38,110 nucleotides of DNA from an uncultured Bacilli bacterium (GCA_944332555.1 CALVKF010000009.1:1-38110), one strand, 5' to 3'. Shown: positions 14,583 to 24,155, counted from the first letter of the stretch. Program-made: numbers and translations. Notes: generated by a model from the sequence alone, not told the origin.

Positions 14583-16319
14583 ATGAAAAAAGTTGAATAT
14601 ATATTATTTAGTTTTTTAGTTATGTTCATATTTCTAGCTGATACAAGTGCAGCTACAACTGCTCGTGCTTATATAAATTCTTCTTGTAATGTAAGAACGG
14701 GACCAGGAACTCAAAATACTAAAATTTCTTCAGCTTATATTGGTTCATATTATACTTTAGTAGAAGATAAAACTTATAGTGATACTAATAATCATTATGA
14801 TTGTAATAGTGATTGGTATCAAATATATTATAATGGTGTAGATACCGGTTATGTATGTGGAGATCATGTTGATGTTGTTTATAGCCATAGCACTGATGAT
14901 GTAGCACCAAGTACAACTTGTGAAATAGAAATGAGTAATTTAGGTTTTCCATCAAGTTATTGGGGCGGTTTATGCCATTTAAGAGAAAAGTATCCTAATT
15001 GGCAATTTGTAGCCCTTCAAACTAATCTTGATTGGAGTTATTCAGTCCAAAGAGAAAGTGCTTGTGGTAAGAGTTATGTTCAAACTTCTAATGAATCGTT
15101 TATGGATAGGTCTTGTAATAACCGATATGGTTGGGATAGTTCTTGGAAAAATGCGAGTCAACAAGCCTTGGCGTATTATATGGATCCTCGTAATTTTTTA
15201 TCAGATAGATTTATATTTCAATTTGAATATTTAAAATATTCGGATTTAATAAAGCCTTATTATCCAAGTAGTGTTAAAGCTATAATAGATAGTGCAACCT
15301 TTTATACCTATCATGCTAATTTAGGAAACGATTTAGGAGTTATAATTGATAATGTTGGCTCAACACTTGATGTAAGTCCAACGTTCTTGGCATCACGGAT
15401 TTTACAGGAACTTGGAACATCAACAAGTTTGTATAATTTATATAGTGGGGTTTATCCTGGATATGAAGGATACTATAATTTTTATAATTATGGAGTAAGT
15501 GATGAATGTGCAACAACTAATGGAGCAACTTATTGTGGTTTAGATTATGCTAAAGATCATGATTGGTATGGTTTAGAAAATGCTCTAGCTGGTGGAGCAA
15601 ACTTCATTTCTTCAAGTTATATTAATGCCGGACAATATACCACTTATTTACAAAAATTTAATTTGGTTCCTACCAATATGAGTTCTCAATTTACTCATCA
15701 ATTCCAAACAAATATTGCAGCTCCTTCAAATGAATCCGCTTCAACTTATAAATCTTATAGTGATTTAGGAATTTTATCACAATCATATGTATTTTATATA
15801 CCTGTATTTACCAATATGAATGCCACAATTAATAATAGTGATAATGGAGCAACTGGAGAAGAACCAGATACCTCATTAAGTGATTTACCTATAAATACTA
15901 TTGTAACATCTAGTGGATATAAATATCAAAGCGGTTATATAACTGGTATTGCAGTTGGTACAGATATTAACACGATTAAAGGAGCAATTGAATCTGTATC
16001 TGGTTATAATACGGTTGTTATTATGGATAGTAGTGGCAATGAAATTCAAACAGGTTCTGTAAAAACAGGAATGCATTTAAGAATAACTAATGCATCAGGA
16101 AGTGAAACTTTAAAAATTGCTATTAAGGGTGATACTTCTGGGGATGGAATAATTAATGCTCTAGATTTATTACAAGTACAAAAATATATTTTAGGAACAT
16201 ATAGTTTAACAGATGTCTATGCTCTTGCTGGTGATACTTCTGGTGATGGCATAATTAATGCTCTAGATTTATTACAAGTTCAAAAAGATATTTTAGGTAC
16301 ATATGAAATTGTTCAATAA
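14583..16319 (+). CDS. Secreted SH3b/glucosaminidase-like wall hydrolase with two dockerin repeats
   Basis: A signal peptide (about 1-24) is followed by an SH3b domain (about 25-98, with CNVRTGPG), a glucosaminidase/LytG-like domain (about 115-410, with YPNWQF, AYYMDPRNF and LASRILQELG, where Glu276 is the likely acid), a linker module (about 433-515) and a type I dockerin (about 516-574) of two near-identical calcium loops, GDTSGDGIINALDLLQVQK. Glucosaminidases cut the glycan chains of peptidoglycan. A dockerin binds a cohesin, and a cohesin-bearing membrane protein starts 15 bp downstream, so the enzyme is probably held at the cell surface by it. The domain order is clear; the exact bond cut is inferred. 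Confidence 0.85.
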   Translation: MKKVEYILFSFLVMFIFLADTSAATTARAYINSSCNVRTGPGTQNTKISSAYIGSYYTLVEDKTYSDTNNHYDCNSDWYQIYYNGVDTGYVCGDHVDVVYSHSTDDVAPSTTCEIEMSNLGFPSSYWGGLCHLREKYPNWQFVALQTNLDWSYSVQRESACGKSYVQTSNESFMDRSCNNRYGWDSSWKNASQQALAYYMDPRNFLSDRFIFQFEYLKYSDLIKPYYPSSVKAIIDSATFYTYHANLGNDLGVIIDNVGSTLDVSPTFLASRILQELGTSTSLYNLYSGVYPGYEGYYNFYNYGVSDECATTNGATYCGLDYAKDHDWYGLENALAGGANFISSSYINAGQYTTYLQKFNLVPTNMSSQFTHQFQTNIAAPSNESASTYKSYSDLGILSQSYVFYIPVFTNMNATINNSDNGATGEEPDTSLSDLPINTIVTSSGYKYQSGYITGIAVGTDINTIKGAIESVSGYNTVVIMDSSGNEIQTGSVKTGMHLRITNASGSETLKIAIKGDTSGDGIINALDLLQVQKYILGTYSLTDVYALAGDTSGDGIINALDLLQVQKDILGTYEIVQ

Positions 16320-16334
16320 AAAGGAGGTTAAATA

Positions 16335-17765
16335 TTGAAACATTTAAAAGTAATAATAATTAGTTTAATTTGTCTAATAGTTTTTCCTATTAGTGTTAAT
16401 GCTGCATCAGGAAGTATTAGAATTACTGGAACTTCTAGTGCAGTTGTAGGAAATACTGTATCTATTACGGTAACACTATCAAGTTCAACTCCAATAGGTA
16501 GTTGGGATATGGATTTAAACTATGACCGTAGTTATTTAGAACTTATTAGCACTGATAGTGAAGGTGGCGGAGTAAGTATGGTTAACTCTTCTTCTGGTAC
16601 TACAAGTAAAAAATATACATTTAGGTTTAGAGCTTTAAAAAGCGGTAGTACGAGCCTTAGCATGAGTAGTTATTCAGCATATGATTATGAAAACATGACT
16701 GCAATGGATTTAAGCGCCGGAACTAAAACGGTAAGAATTATGACTCAAGCAGAATTAGAAGCATCATATTCTAAAGATAATAATTTAAAAAGTTTATCAG
16801 TTGAAGGCTTTGAAATAACTCCGGAATTTTCTAAAGATGTAACAGAATACAGTGTAGTTGTACCAGAAAACACTACAGAAATTACTATTAATGCCGAAGA
16901 AAATGATAAATCTGCTAGTGTAACTGGAATAGGCACACAAACAGTAACTCAAGGTACTAATACTTTTCCTATTATTGTAAGAGCTGAAAATGGTAGTGAA
17001 AAAACATACACTTTAACAGTTGAAGTTAAGGATGCCAATCCTATAAATGTAACAATTGGAGATGAGAATCTTACAGTTGTAAAAATAAAAGAGTATTTGC
17101 CAGTTCCTAATGCTTATCAAGAGACAACAGTAAACATTAATGATTTTGAAATACCTGCATATACATCAGAACTAACTGGCTTTACTCTAGTAGGATTAAA
17201 GGATAGTAGTGGAAATATAGATCTTTATATATATAATGAAGAAGATAATACCTATGAGATTTATAATGAACTTAAGTTGAGTAATTTAACTATATATCCT
17301 GTAAATACTGATAAAGTATTAGATGGATATAAAAGTGGCACAATAACTATTAATGATATAGAAGTTAAATCCTTTTATGTTAGTGATGACTCTAGATTTG
17401 CTATTATTTATGGTATTAATGTTGAAACTGGCGAAGAAGGATTCTTTAAATATGATAAAAATGATCAAACGGCAATTAAATATGATGATGAAATGATTAA
17501 TGTTTTAAATGAAAAAATAAATTTATATACTTATATTATATTTGGTTTTATTGGTCTATTTGTTTTAATGTTTATCATATTAATATGTGCTTTAAAGGGT
17601 AAAAAGAAACATAAAAATAAAAATAAAGAGAAGTTAGCAGATAAGAAAGAAATAAAAGTAATTAAGGAAGATAAGAAAAAAGAACAAGTAATTGAAGAGG
17701 ATAAGACTAAAAATCAACCAATAGTTTATGATAATATAAATAATAAAAATAAAAAGAAAAAATAG
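16335..17765 (+). CDS. Membrane-anchored cohesin protein with cadherin-like beta-sandwich domain
   Basis: It starts at TTG 16335 behind a strong SD (AAGGAGG). The order is: signal peptide (about 1-24); cohesin domain (about 25-137: GNTVSITVTLSS, IGSWDMDLNYD, YTFRFRALKSG); a cadherin-like beta-sandwich (about 148-232: LKSLSVEGFEITPEFSKD, VRAENGSEKTYTLTV); an uncharacterised region; a membrane segment (about 397-420); and a Lys-rich cytoplasmic tail of about 55 residues. Cohesins bind dockerins through calcium-dependent contacts. The only visible partner is the wall hydrolase encoded immediately upstream. The protein lacks LPXTG and is anchored by its own helix. Confidence 0.85.
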   Translation: MKHLKVIIISLICLIVFPISVNAASGSIRITGTSSAVVGNTVSITVTLSSSTPIGSWDMDLNYDRSYLELISTDSEGGGVSMVNSSSGTTSKKYTFRFRALKSGSTSLSMSSYSAYDYENMTAMDLSAGTKTVRIMTQAELEASYSKDNNLKSLSVEGFEITPEFSKDVTEYSVVVPENTTEITINAEENDKSASVTGIGTQTVTQGTNTFPIIVRAENGSEKTYTLTVEVKDANPINVTIGDENLTVVKIKEYLPVPNAYQETTVNINDFEIPAYTSELTGFTLVGLKDSSGNIDLYIYNEEDNTYEIYNELKLSNLTIYPVNTDKVLDGYKSGTITINDIEVKSFYVSDDSRFAIIYGINVETGEEGFFKYDKNDQTAIKYDDEMINVLNEKINLYTYIIFGFIGLFVLMFIILICALKGKKKHKNKNKEKLADKKEIKVIKEDKKKEQVIEEDKTKNQPIVYDNINNKNKKKK

Positions 17766-17769
17766 TGTC

Positions 17770-17798
17770 AAAAATTTAAGATTATTCTTAAATTTTTT
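17770..17798 (+). terminator. Terminator after the cohesin gene
   Basis: AAAAATTTAAGA (17770-17781) pairs perfectly with TCTTAAATTTTT (17786-17797) over a TTAT loop, followed by T-rich DNA. Confidence 0.75.
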
Positions 17799-17825
17799 GT
17801 TTTTAGTTTAATATTGTTATATAAT
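17797..17825 (+). promoter_or_regulatory. Promoter of the P-type ATPase gene
   Basis: TTGTTT (17797-17802), 17 bp, then TATAAT (17820-17825). The leader would be only about 10 nt, just enough for GGTGAT. Confidence 0.6.
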
Positions 17826-17841
17826 AGTAGTGGTGATACTA

Positions 17842-20460
17842 GTGAATGATGCATATTTAAAAACTAAAGAAGAAGTATTAAAAGAATATAAAACAAGTAT
17901 GGATGGCTTAAGTAACAGTGATGCTAAAAAAAGACAAAACCTAATTGGGAAAAATATTTTAATTGAAAAAAACAAAAAGAGTAAATTAAGTATATTTTTA
18001 AAACAATTTAAAAATGTAATGATTATTCTTTTATTAGTTGTAGGTTTAATGTCTTTATTTTATGCAATATTTACTAATGGCGATTTTTTAGAGCCAATTG
18101 TTATTTTAGGTACAACTCTAGTTAATTGTATTATGGGCTATTTTCAAGAGTCTAAAGCAGAAGATGCTATTGAAAAACTTAAAAATTATTCATCAGAATA
18201 TACGACTGTTAAAAGAGATGGTAAATTAGAAAAAATTAATTCTGAAGATTTAGTTGAAGGCGATTACATTATTTTAGAAGCGGGAGATAAAGTCCCAGCA
18301 GATGCGAGAATTATCGAAAGTCATTTTGCTAAATGTGATGAAGCTATTCTTACGGGAGAAAGCCTAAATGTTGAAAAGATAGATGAAGTATTAAAAGGTG
18401 ATTTAATTATTGCTGAACGTAAAAATATGGTTTATTCTGGGACAGTTGTTACTGCTGGCAAGATTGAGGCGATAGTTGTTGATATTGGTATGGATACCGA
18501 ACTTGGTAAAATTGCTGCCAGCATTGATACATCAGTTGAACCAATTACCCCATTACAAGTTAAAATCAAAAAAATATCTTCATTTATTTCGGGTATTGCA
18601 GCCTTTTTAGTAGCTTTTGTAATGTGTTATGGCATTATTATGGATTATTCCTTACTTAATGTATTTATGCTTTCTATTTCCATGATTGTTGCTAGTGTTC
18701 CTGAATGCTTACCAATAGCAATAACTGCTACATTATCTATTGGGGTAAGTGAAATGGCCAAGAAAAAATCCATTGTAAGAAACCTTGCAGCCATTGAAAC
18801 TCTAGGAGCAACAGAAGTAATTTGTACTGATAAAACAGGAACACTTACTACCAATAAAATGGAAGTAATTAAAATATATACTGATAATAATATAATTAAT
18901 TTAAGAGATATTAAAAATAATCCAGAATTAATTGATATTATGGCTTTATGTAATAATGCTGCATTTGATAATAAAGATTTTTTTGGAGATAGCATCGAAG
19001 TAGCCTTAGCTAATTATTTACTAAAATATAAAATTAATATTGAAGATATACAAAAAAAGAAAAAATTAATAATAGAATTACCATTTGATTCTGATCGAAA
19101 ACTAATGAGTGCTATATATGAAGATAATAAAAAATATTATATTTATACTAAAGGTAGTTTAGAAAATTTAATTAACAGATGTAAATATGTTTTATTAGGT
19201 GGTAAAAAAGAAAAATTAACTAAAGAAATAAAAAATAAGTATTTAGATATTGAAAAAGAATATTCACATGAAGCTTTAAAAGTACTATCTTTTGCTTATA
19301 AAGAAGTTAAAAACAAATACAATAATGAAGAGGATTATTTTAAAGAAGAAAATGATTTAATATTAGTGGGATTAGTTGCTCTAAAAGATCCTGCAAGAAA
19401 AAATGTCAAAGAAGCTATTCAAACTTGTCGTGATGCCGGTATTAGACCAATAATGCTTACTGGTGATAACCTTGAAACGGCTCTTGCTATTGGTAAAGAA
19501 GTAGGAATAATTTCTAGTGATGATGAAGGAATTAATGCTAGCATTTTAAATAATTTAAAAAAATCTGAATTAATGGAAGCAATAAATAAATACTCTGTAT
19601 TTGCTAGAGTTAGTCCTGATAATAAACTGCAAATTGTTGAGTCTTTACAAAGACGAAAAAAAGTTGTAGCAATGACTGGGGACGGGGTCAATGATGCTCC
19701 TGCAATGAAACTTGCTAATGTTGGTATTGGTATGGGTAAAAGTGGCACCGATGTTACTAAAAATGTTGCTGATATTATTCTTTTAGATGATTCTTATAAT
19801 ACAATAACTACTGCTATTGAAAATGGTAGAAGAATATATAATAACGTAATTACAAATGTATTATATAATTTATCAAGTAATTTTACAGAAATAGTTATAA
19901 TTTTATTAGGTATGTTTATGGGAAGTAATATAATTAGTGCAATTCATGTTTTATATATCGATTTAGTGGCTGATACAATTCCTTCAATTGCTTTAGCTTT
20001 TGAAAGCTCTGATAAAAATATTATGAAGGGAAAACCTAATGGCTTAAATAAAAGAATATTTACTCCGTTCTTTATGGCATTCTTAATAATATCCGTCATT
20101 TTAGAAGCGGGTATAAGTATTTTAGTATATTTCTTATTTGAAAATATGGGACAAGGTATTGCTCAAACAATGGCTTTATTTAGTATTGTCTTAAATGAAT
20201 TTGTTTTTGCCTATAATTGTCGTAGTTTAAAAAGACCAATAATAGAAAAAGGAATATTTTCAAATATTTATTTAAATTTAGGTATTTTAGTTTTATTAAT
20301 TATCCAACTTATTGTCTTCTTTACTCCCGTTGGTAAATTATTTGGTTTAGAAATTATTAATCTATCCCAATTTATATTTGTTATATTAGTCAATATAATT
20401 GCCTTTATTATTTTAGAATTATTAAAACCAATTATAACTAAAATTTTTAAAGATAAATAA
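17842..20460 (+). CDS. Cation-transporting P-type ATPase, Ca2+-ATPase (type II) family
   Basis: GTG 17842 is preferred (GGTGAT 4 nt before) over GTG 17830, which overlaps the SD. The 872-aa protein has an N-terminal cation-ATPase domain, the actuator loop with LTGES, membrane helix 4 with PECLP, the phosphorylation motif CTDKTGTLT (Asp near residue 330), the KGSLEN nucleotide-domain motif and the hinge TGDGVNDAPAMK, followed by six C-terminal helices. PEC(L)P in helix 4 and the overall length fit SERCA/PMCA-type calcium pumps that export Ca2+ using ATP. It is transcribed alone. Substrate specificity (Ca2+ versus Mn2+ or Na+) is not proven by sequence. Confidence 0.9.
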   Translation: MNDAYLKTKEEVLKEYKTSMDGLSNSDAKKRQNLIGKNILIEKNKKSKLSIFLKQFKNVMIILLLVVGLMSLFYAIFTNGDFLEPIVILGTTLVNCIMGYFQESKAEDAIEKLKNYSSEYTTVKRDGKLEKINSEDLVEGDYIILEAGDKVPADARIIESHFAKCDEAILTGESLNVEKIDEVLKGDLIIAERKNMVYSGTVVTAGKIEAIVVDIGMDTELGKIAASIDTSVEPITPLQVKIKKISSFISGIAAFLVAFVMCYGIIMDYSLLNVFMLSISMIVASVPECLPIAITATLSIGVSEMAKKKSIVRNLAAIETLGATEVICTDKTGTLTTNKMEVIKIYTDNNIINLRDIKNNPELIDIMALCNNAAFDNKDFFGDSIEVALANYLLKYKINIEDIQKKKKLIIELPFDSDRKLMSAIYEDNKKYYIYTKGSLENLINRCKYVLLGGKKEKLTKEIKNKYLDIEKEYSHEALKVLSFAYKEVKNKYNNEEDYFKEENDLILVGLVALKDPARKNVKEAIQTCRDAGIRPIMLTGDNLETALAIGKEVGIISSDDEGINASILNNLKKSELMEAINKYSVFARVSPDNKLQIVESLQRRKKVVAMTGDGVNDAPAMKLANVGIGMGKSGTDVTKNVADIILLDDSYNTITTAIENGRRIYNNVITNVLYNLSSNFTEIVIILLGMFMGSNIISAIHVLYIDLVADTIPSIALAFESSDKNIMKGKPNGLNKRIFTPFFMAFLIISVILEAGISILVYFLFENMGQGIAQTMALFSIVLNEFVFAYNCRSLKRPIIEKGIFSNIYLNLGILVLLIIQLIVFFTPVGKLFGLEIINLSQFIFVILVNIIAFIILELLKPIITKIFKDK

Positions 20461-20534
20461 AATTTCACATATTTTCACATATTTACCATAGAAATAAAGG
20501 CAAATTTATTATATAATTATTACGGGTGAATAAA

Positions 20535-21509
20535 ATGGTTTTAGGAGATAACTACATAACTTATATAAAGAAACTAAAGAAAGATGAATTAATTAACATA
20601 ATAAATGATTATAATTCTTTAAGAGAAATATATGGTGGTATAAAAATAGAAACTAAAAATGCCAAAAAAGATAAGTTAATTGAAGATATAACAGAAATTC
20701 AAAATACTTATTTTAAATATGTTATAATGTCTCTAGATTTAGAAGATTATAATATTTTAAAACATTTAATGACTAAAAAAATAAATAGTGATTATTTACT
20801 AGAAAATAGAGTCTTTTTAAATTATTTAATTAGTAAATGTATTTTAATTCAAGAACAAGACCTAGTTATACCAAAAGATACTAAGGTTTTAATTAGTAAT
20901 TTATTAAAGGATAAAGAAGTTATAACTTATATTAAAAAATGGGATAGAATTTATAAATTAGTTGATGGGGTAATTATTGCCTACGGAATAGTTGATAGAA
21001 AATATTTTGATATAATAATTAGTGGTATCCTTGATAAAGAATTAATTATTCCTAAAATGAACTATTATTATAAAAAAGAATATAAAATAGATAATAAAAA
21101 GATTATTAGTACTAAATTATCTAATAAAAAAAGAATTGACAGTTACTTAAAAAATAAGAAATATAAATATTTTACTAATAAAGATTATTGCTTATTAGGA
21201 AGTTCAATATATCATCATAATATTAAAAGCTATAAAAAATTTATTAAAATGTTAAAAAGTAATTATGTATTTAGAAATAAAGATATAGAATTTGTTGATA
21301 AGTTTATAGTTATTCCATATTTATATAATTCTCTAAATGAAGAAGAAGTTGCTAAAGAGAATCTAGAAGAAACAGTAACTAAATATTTTGAATTTAAGGG
21401 AGATAAATTAAAAACGAAAATGTTAAGTGAAATAATGAAAATAAGAGATGAATTTCCTTTGTGGGAATATCGGGGATTTAGTAAAGAGGAGGAGAAAAAT
21501 GAAGAATAA
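20535..21509 (+). CDS. Unknown Lys/Ile/Asn-rich protein
   Basis: No family is recognised. ATG 20535 has GGGTGA 5 nt upstream and TATAAT at 20512-20517; a GTG at 20526 lies inside that SD. The 324-aa product has no membrane segment or signal peptide. Its N-terminus (YITYIKKLKKDELINIINDY) resembles short SAP/Rho-N-like helical modules that bind nucleic acid, but this is weak. It overlaps the following small membrane protein gene by 11 bp, so the two are translationally coupled. Confidence 0.6.
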   Translation: MVLGDNYITYIKKLKKDELINIINDYNSLREIYGGIKIETKNAKKDKLIEDITEIQNTYFKYVIMSLDLEDYNILKHLMTKKINSDYLLENRVFLNYLISKCILIQEQDLVIPKDTKVLISNLLKDKEVITYIKKWDRIYKLVDGVIIAYGIVDRKYFDIIISGILDKELIIPKMNYYYKKEYKIDNKKIISTKLSNKKRIDSYLKNKKYKYFTNKDYCLLGSSIYHHNIKSYKKFIKMLKSNYVFRNKDIEFVDKFIVIPYLYNSLNEEEVAKENLEETVTKYFEFKGDKLKTKMLSEIMKIRDEFPLWEYRGFSKEEEKNEE

Positions 21510-21867
21510 TAAGGGTGCTATATCAATTGGTTTAATAGTCCTTTTGGCGGTTTTTACAGTTGGTTATTTTGCATTAGCTAATATGTTTTCTTATGATTTT
21601 GATGTGAATTATGAAGAAGATTTATATGATTTAAAAATTGCTGCAATTGAAAAAAATGCCGTAATATATGCGGAAGGTCATGAAGAATTATTTGCTGAAT
21701 CTAGTGATGTCTATATGACTGTTGAAGAACTTGCCTTAGCAAATGTAATTATTTCTAATTCTGAAGGTGTAGTTGAAGACCCTAGAAATAGTGAAGATAC
21801 CCTAAATGATTTAAGAGTTAAAATTACTAATAAAGATGATGTAATAACTGCTGAGGTTTTAGCATAA
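21499..21867 (+). CDS. Small pilin-like membrane protein
   Basis: ATG 21499 follows AGGAGG directly; an upstream ATG at 21448 in the same frame lies deep inside the previous gene and has no SD. The 122-aa product starts MKNNKGAISIGLIVLLAVF, a short basic stretch, Gly and one hydrophobic helix, as in type IV pilin-like or TadE-like proteins, then an acidic outside domain. No prepilin peptidase or assembly gene is nearby, so a simple membrane-anchored protein is equally possible. The next gene follows 1 bp after its stop. Confidence 0.6.
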   Translation: MKNNKGAISIGLIVLLAVFTVGYFALANMFSYDFDVNYEEDLYDLKIAAIEKNAVIYAEGHEELFAESSDVYMTVEELALANVIISNSEGVVEDPRNSEDTLNDLRVKITNKDDVITAEVLA

Positions 21868-21868
21868 A

Positions 21869-23761
21869 ATGGCAATTACTAAAACTAATTTTATCAATTA
21901 TAGTCGTTGTCCGAGATATGCGGCCTTAGAAGAAATAAAAAGTGAAAAACTAGATGCCGATATTACTTATAAAGAATATAAGAAGGAAGAAGAAGGGGAA
22001 TGCTTAAAAGAGATATTAGGTAGTATTTTTGAAGATGATACTTATGAAGTTGATTTAACTAATAAAGTCGATAAGCAATTAGAAGCCATGATGCCTTATT
22101 ATAAAATGGTCGAAATTGAAGCGGGTCGTATAACTAAAAAATATTTCGGGGGTAAAAGCGTTTATGCGGAAGATACATTTAGCCAAGAATCATTTGAATT
22201 TAATAAAAACGGTATTAAATATATTTGTTATGTCGATATTTATAATGAGGTATCTAATGATATAAATATCATTGAAGTAAAAGCAACAACATCTAATAAA
22301 TATGTTAATCTAAAAGCAAATCATAAAAAGGGTGAAAAATATTCTATATTTCATTTTGATAAAGATAAAAATTGTTATTATTTAAAAGATGAAATAGGAG
22401 GGTATCCGCTTGATAGTGAAATGCCTTTGGATGCTTATCTAAAACAAAAAGAAAAATTATTTGATAGATATAGTTCTGTTGGATCTTACATCTTTGACCT
22501 AGCTATTCAAAGATTTATTTTGGAAGGTGAATACAAAGAATCACATAATGAAGAAAGATTAAAAAATGTTCATTATTATCTAGCAGTACTTAATCACAAC
22601 TATGTTTTTGATGGCACTTATGAAGGTAAAAAAGCTATTTATAATCCTGATAATGAAGGAAATGAAATAGTAGTGTTTTTTGATTTAACCAAAGTTACGG
22701 AAGAATACCAAGATATTATTAAACAAACCGCAGAAAGTTTGGAAAATTATCTTTTTAACTTAAATGCATCTCCATGTCCTATGGGTAAGTGGTGCGAAAG
22801 AAAAAAGGTAAAAGAATGTATTTATTTAAGTCCTGTCTGCGGTAAAAAGATTCCCGCTAAAAATTCTAGTTTAAATTATTTAAATAATGGTTTTGGTTTT
22901 AAAACTTTAGACGGTGAAAGATTAAAAGGCCTAGAACTAATCAATGCCGGATATATTAATATGTTAGATATACCAGAAGAATGGATTACGAGTAAAAAGC
23001 ATGAAATTCAAAGAGACTGTTTAAGATTTAATAAACCTTACATTGACGCAGAAAAAATAAGAGCAGGTCTAAATGCTTTAGAATATCCGATATATCACCT
23101 AGATTTTGAAACAATGCCATGCCCAATGCCAAGGTTTCGCGGGGAAAAACCTTATATTCAATCACCATTTGAATTTAGCTTACATATTGAACATGCTCCA
23201 GGTGTATGTGATAAAGAAAAAGATAATTATATCTTTTTAGCTAAAACTTTTGATAATGATGAAAGAGAAGAATTAGTTAAAGCTTTATGTAATTATATTG
23301 ATCCTGATAAAGGCACCTTATTTGCGCAGAATGTTGCTTTTGAAAAAGGTCGAATTAAAGAACTGGCAGCTATATTTCCGGAATATCGTGAAAAACTTAT
23401 GAAAATGTATAATCGGGGTTTTGACTTGCTTTGGTTAGTTAATACTAAAACTGAACTTTATGAAGAGTTAGGTTTTGATAAAGAAAGAGCAAGTCTCCCA
23501 AATTATTACAACAAAGATTTAAGTGGTTCTTATTCTATCAAAAAAACCCTGCCAGTTTTTAGTGATTTATCTTACAAAGATTTAACAGTTAAAAATGGTA
23601 CTGAAGCAATTGTTGCTTATGCCAGTTATAATAAAATGACAAAAGAAGAATATGATTTATATTATGAAGCCCTAAGAATTTATTGTCAGCAAGATACTTG
23701 GGCAATGGTTGTAATTTTACAAGCTTTAAGAGAATTATGTCAAATTAGTGTCAAATCTTAA
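21869..23761 (+). CDS. DUF2779 protein: Cas4-like PD-(D/E)XK plus DEDD-type exonuclease-like domain
   Basis: The 630-aa protein begins NFINYSRCPRYAAL, as Cas4/RecB-like nucleases do, and carries Asp123 (CYVDIYNE) and IIEVK (Glu136, Lys138), the PD-(D/E)XK signature. Cys14 plus a cluster at Cys303, 309, 317 and 324 could hold an iron-sulfur cluster or zinc. The C-terminal half is DUF2779-like: YHLDFET (Asp412, Glu414), FAQNVAFEKGRI and YCQQDTWAM (Asp609), a DEDD exonuclease pattern. It has no strong SD and starts 1 bp after the previous stop, so it depends on coupling. A DNA- or RNA-processing role is likely; the substrate is unknown. Confidence 0.75.
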   Translation: MAITKTNFINYSRCPRYAALEEIKSEKLDADITYKEYKKEEEGECLKEILGSIFEDDTYEVDLTNKVDKQLEAMMPYYKMVEIEAGRITKKYFGGKSVYAEDTFSQESFEFNKNGIKYICYVDIYNEVSNDINIIEVKATTSNKYVNLKANHKKGEKYSIFHFDKDKNCYYLKDEIGGYPLDSEMPLDAYLKQKEKLFDRYSSVGSYIFDLAIQRFILEGEYKESHNEERLKNVHYYLAVLNHNYVFDGTYEGKKAIYNPDNEGNEIVVFFDLTKVTEEYQDIIKQTAESLENYLFNLNASPCPMGKWCERKKVKECIYLSPVCGKKIPAKNSSLNYLNNGFGFKTLDGERLKGLELINAGYINMLDIPEEWITSKKHEIQRDCLRFNKPYIDAEKIRAGLNALEYPIYHLDFETMPCPMPRFRGEKPYIQSPFEFSLHIEHAPGVCDKEKDNYIFLAKTFDNDEREELVKALCNYIDPDKGTLFAQNVAFEKGRIKELAAIFPEYREKLMKMYNRGFDLLWLVNTKTELYEELGFDKERASLPNYYNKDLSGSYSIKKTLPVFSDLSYKDLTVKNGTEAIVAYASYNKMTKEEYDLYYEALRIYCQQDTWAMVVILQALRELCQISVKS

Positions 23762-23769
23762 ACTTTTTG

Positions 23770-23798
23770 TTGATTTTACTTTTCAAAGTGGGTATTAT
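23770..23798 (+). promoter_or_regulatory. Promoter of rpoZ
   Basis: TTGATT (23770-23775), 17 bp, then TATTAT (23793-23798), followed by SD GAGGAG before GTG 23827. Confidence 0.6.
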
Positions 23799-23826
23799 AT
23801 ATATTAAAGAGAGAGGAGTGAGAAAG

Positions 23827-24030
23827 GTGTTATATCCATCAATTGATAAATTACTTAATATCGTTGATTCTAAGTACAAATTAGTACATGTTGCATCAAT
23901 TAGAAGTAAACAAATGTTAGAAACAAAACACTTTCAAATGAAAGAAACCGAGTACAAAAACAAAAGGGAATTAGGTCGTGCCCTAGAAGAAGTTGAAGCA
24001 GGCTTAATAAAAATTGTGGAAGAACATTAA
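23827..24030 (+). CDS. rpoZ: RNA polymerase omega subunit
   Basis: The 67-aa product from GTG 23827 (SD GGAG about 10 nt upstream) matches omega: YPSIDKLLNIVDSKYKLVHVAS at the start, then KRELGRALEEVEAGLI. Omega wraps the beta-prime C-terminus and helps assemble RNA polymerase. Longer in-frame starts (23767) run through the promoter and are rejected. In many Bacillota rpoZ follows gmk; here it stands alone between a nuclease-like gene and tRNA-Ala. Confidence 0.85.
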   Translation: MLYPSIDKLLNIVDSKYKLVHVASIRSKQMLETKHFQMKETEYKNKRELGRALEEVEAGLIKIVEEH

Positions 24031-24038
24031 TTTAGCCC

Positions 24039-24067
24039 TTGATTATTTTACCGATATATGGTAAGAT
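24039..24067 (+). promoter_or_regulatory. Promoter of tRNA-Ala
   Basis: TTGATT (24039-24044), 17 bp, then TAAGAT (24062-24067), about 11 nt before the tRNA. Confidence 0.7.
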
Positions 24068-24078
24068 ATTCTTGTTCT

Positions 24079-24155
24079 GGGGAATTAGCTCAGCTGGCTA
24101 GAGCACCACGCTTGCACCGTGGGGGTCGCGGGTTCGAATCCCACATTCTCCACCA
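24079..24155 (+). tRNA. tRNA-Ala(TGC)
   Basis: A 77-nt cloverleaf with encoded CCA: acceptor GGGGAAT/ATTCTCC, D-arm GCTC/GAGC, anticodon stem CCACG/CGTGG with loop CTTGCAC (TGC) and T-loop TTCGAAT. The T-stem GCGGG/CCCAC has one C/A mismatch, which is unusual for this gene. An integrase remnant lies just downstream. Confidence 0.9.

Noticed and set aside
18645-18995. Minus-strand ORF inside the P-type ATPase gene
   Set aside because: The plus-strand frame encodes unmistakable ATPase motifs through the whole stretch; the antisense frame has no SD or promoter.
20461-20490. Repeated CACATATTT as a regulatory site
   Set aside because: Only two short copies in AT-rich DNA; likely chance.
21499-21867. 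Type IV pilus locus
   Set aside because: Only one pilin-like protein is present; no prepilin peptidase, ATPase or platform gene lies nearby.
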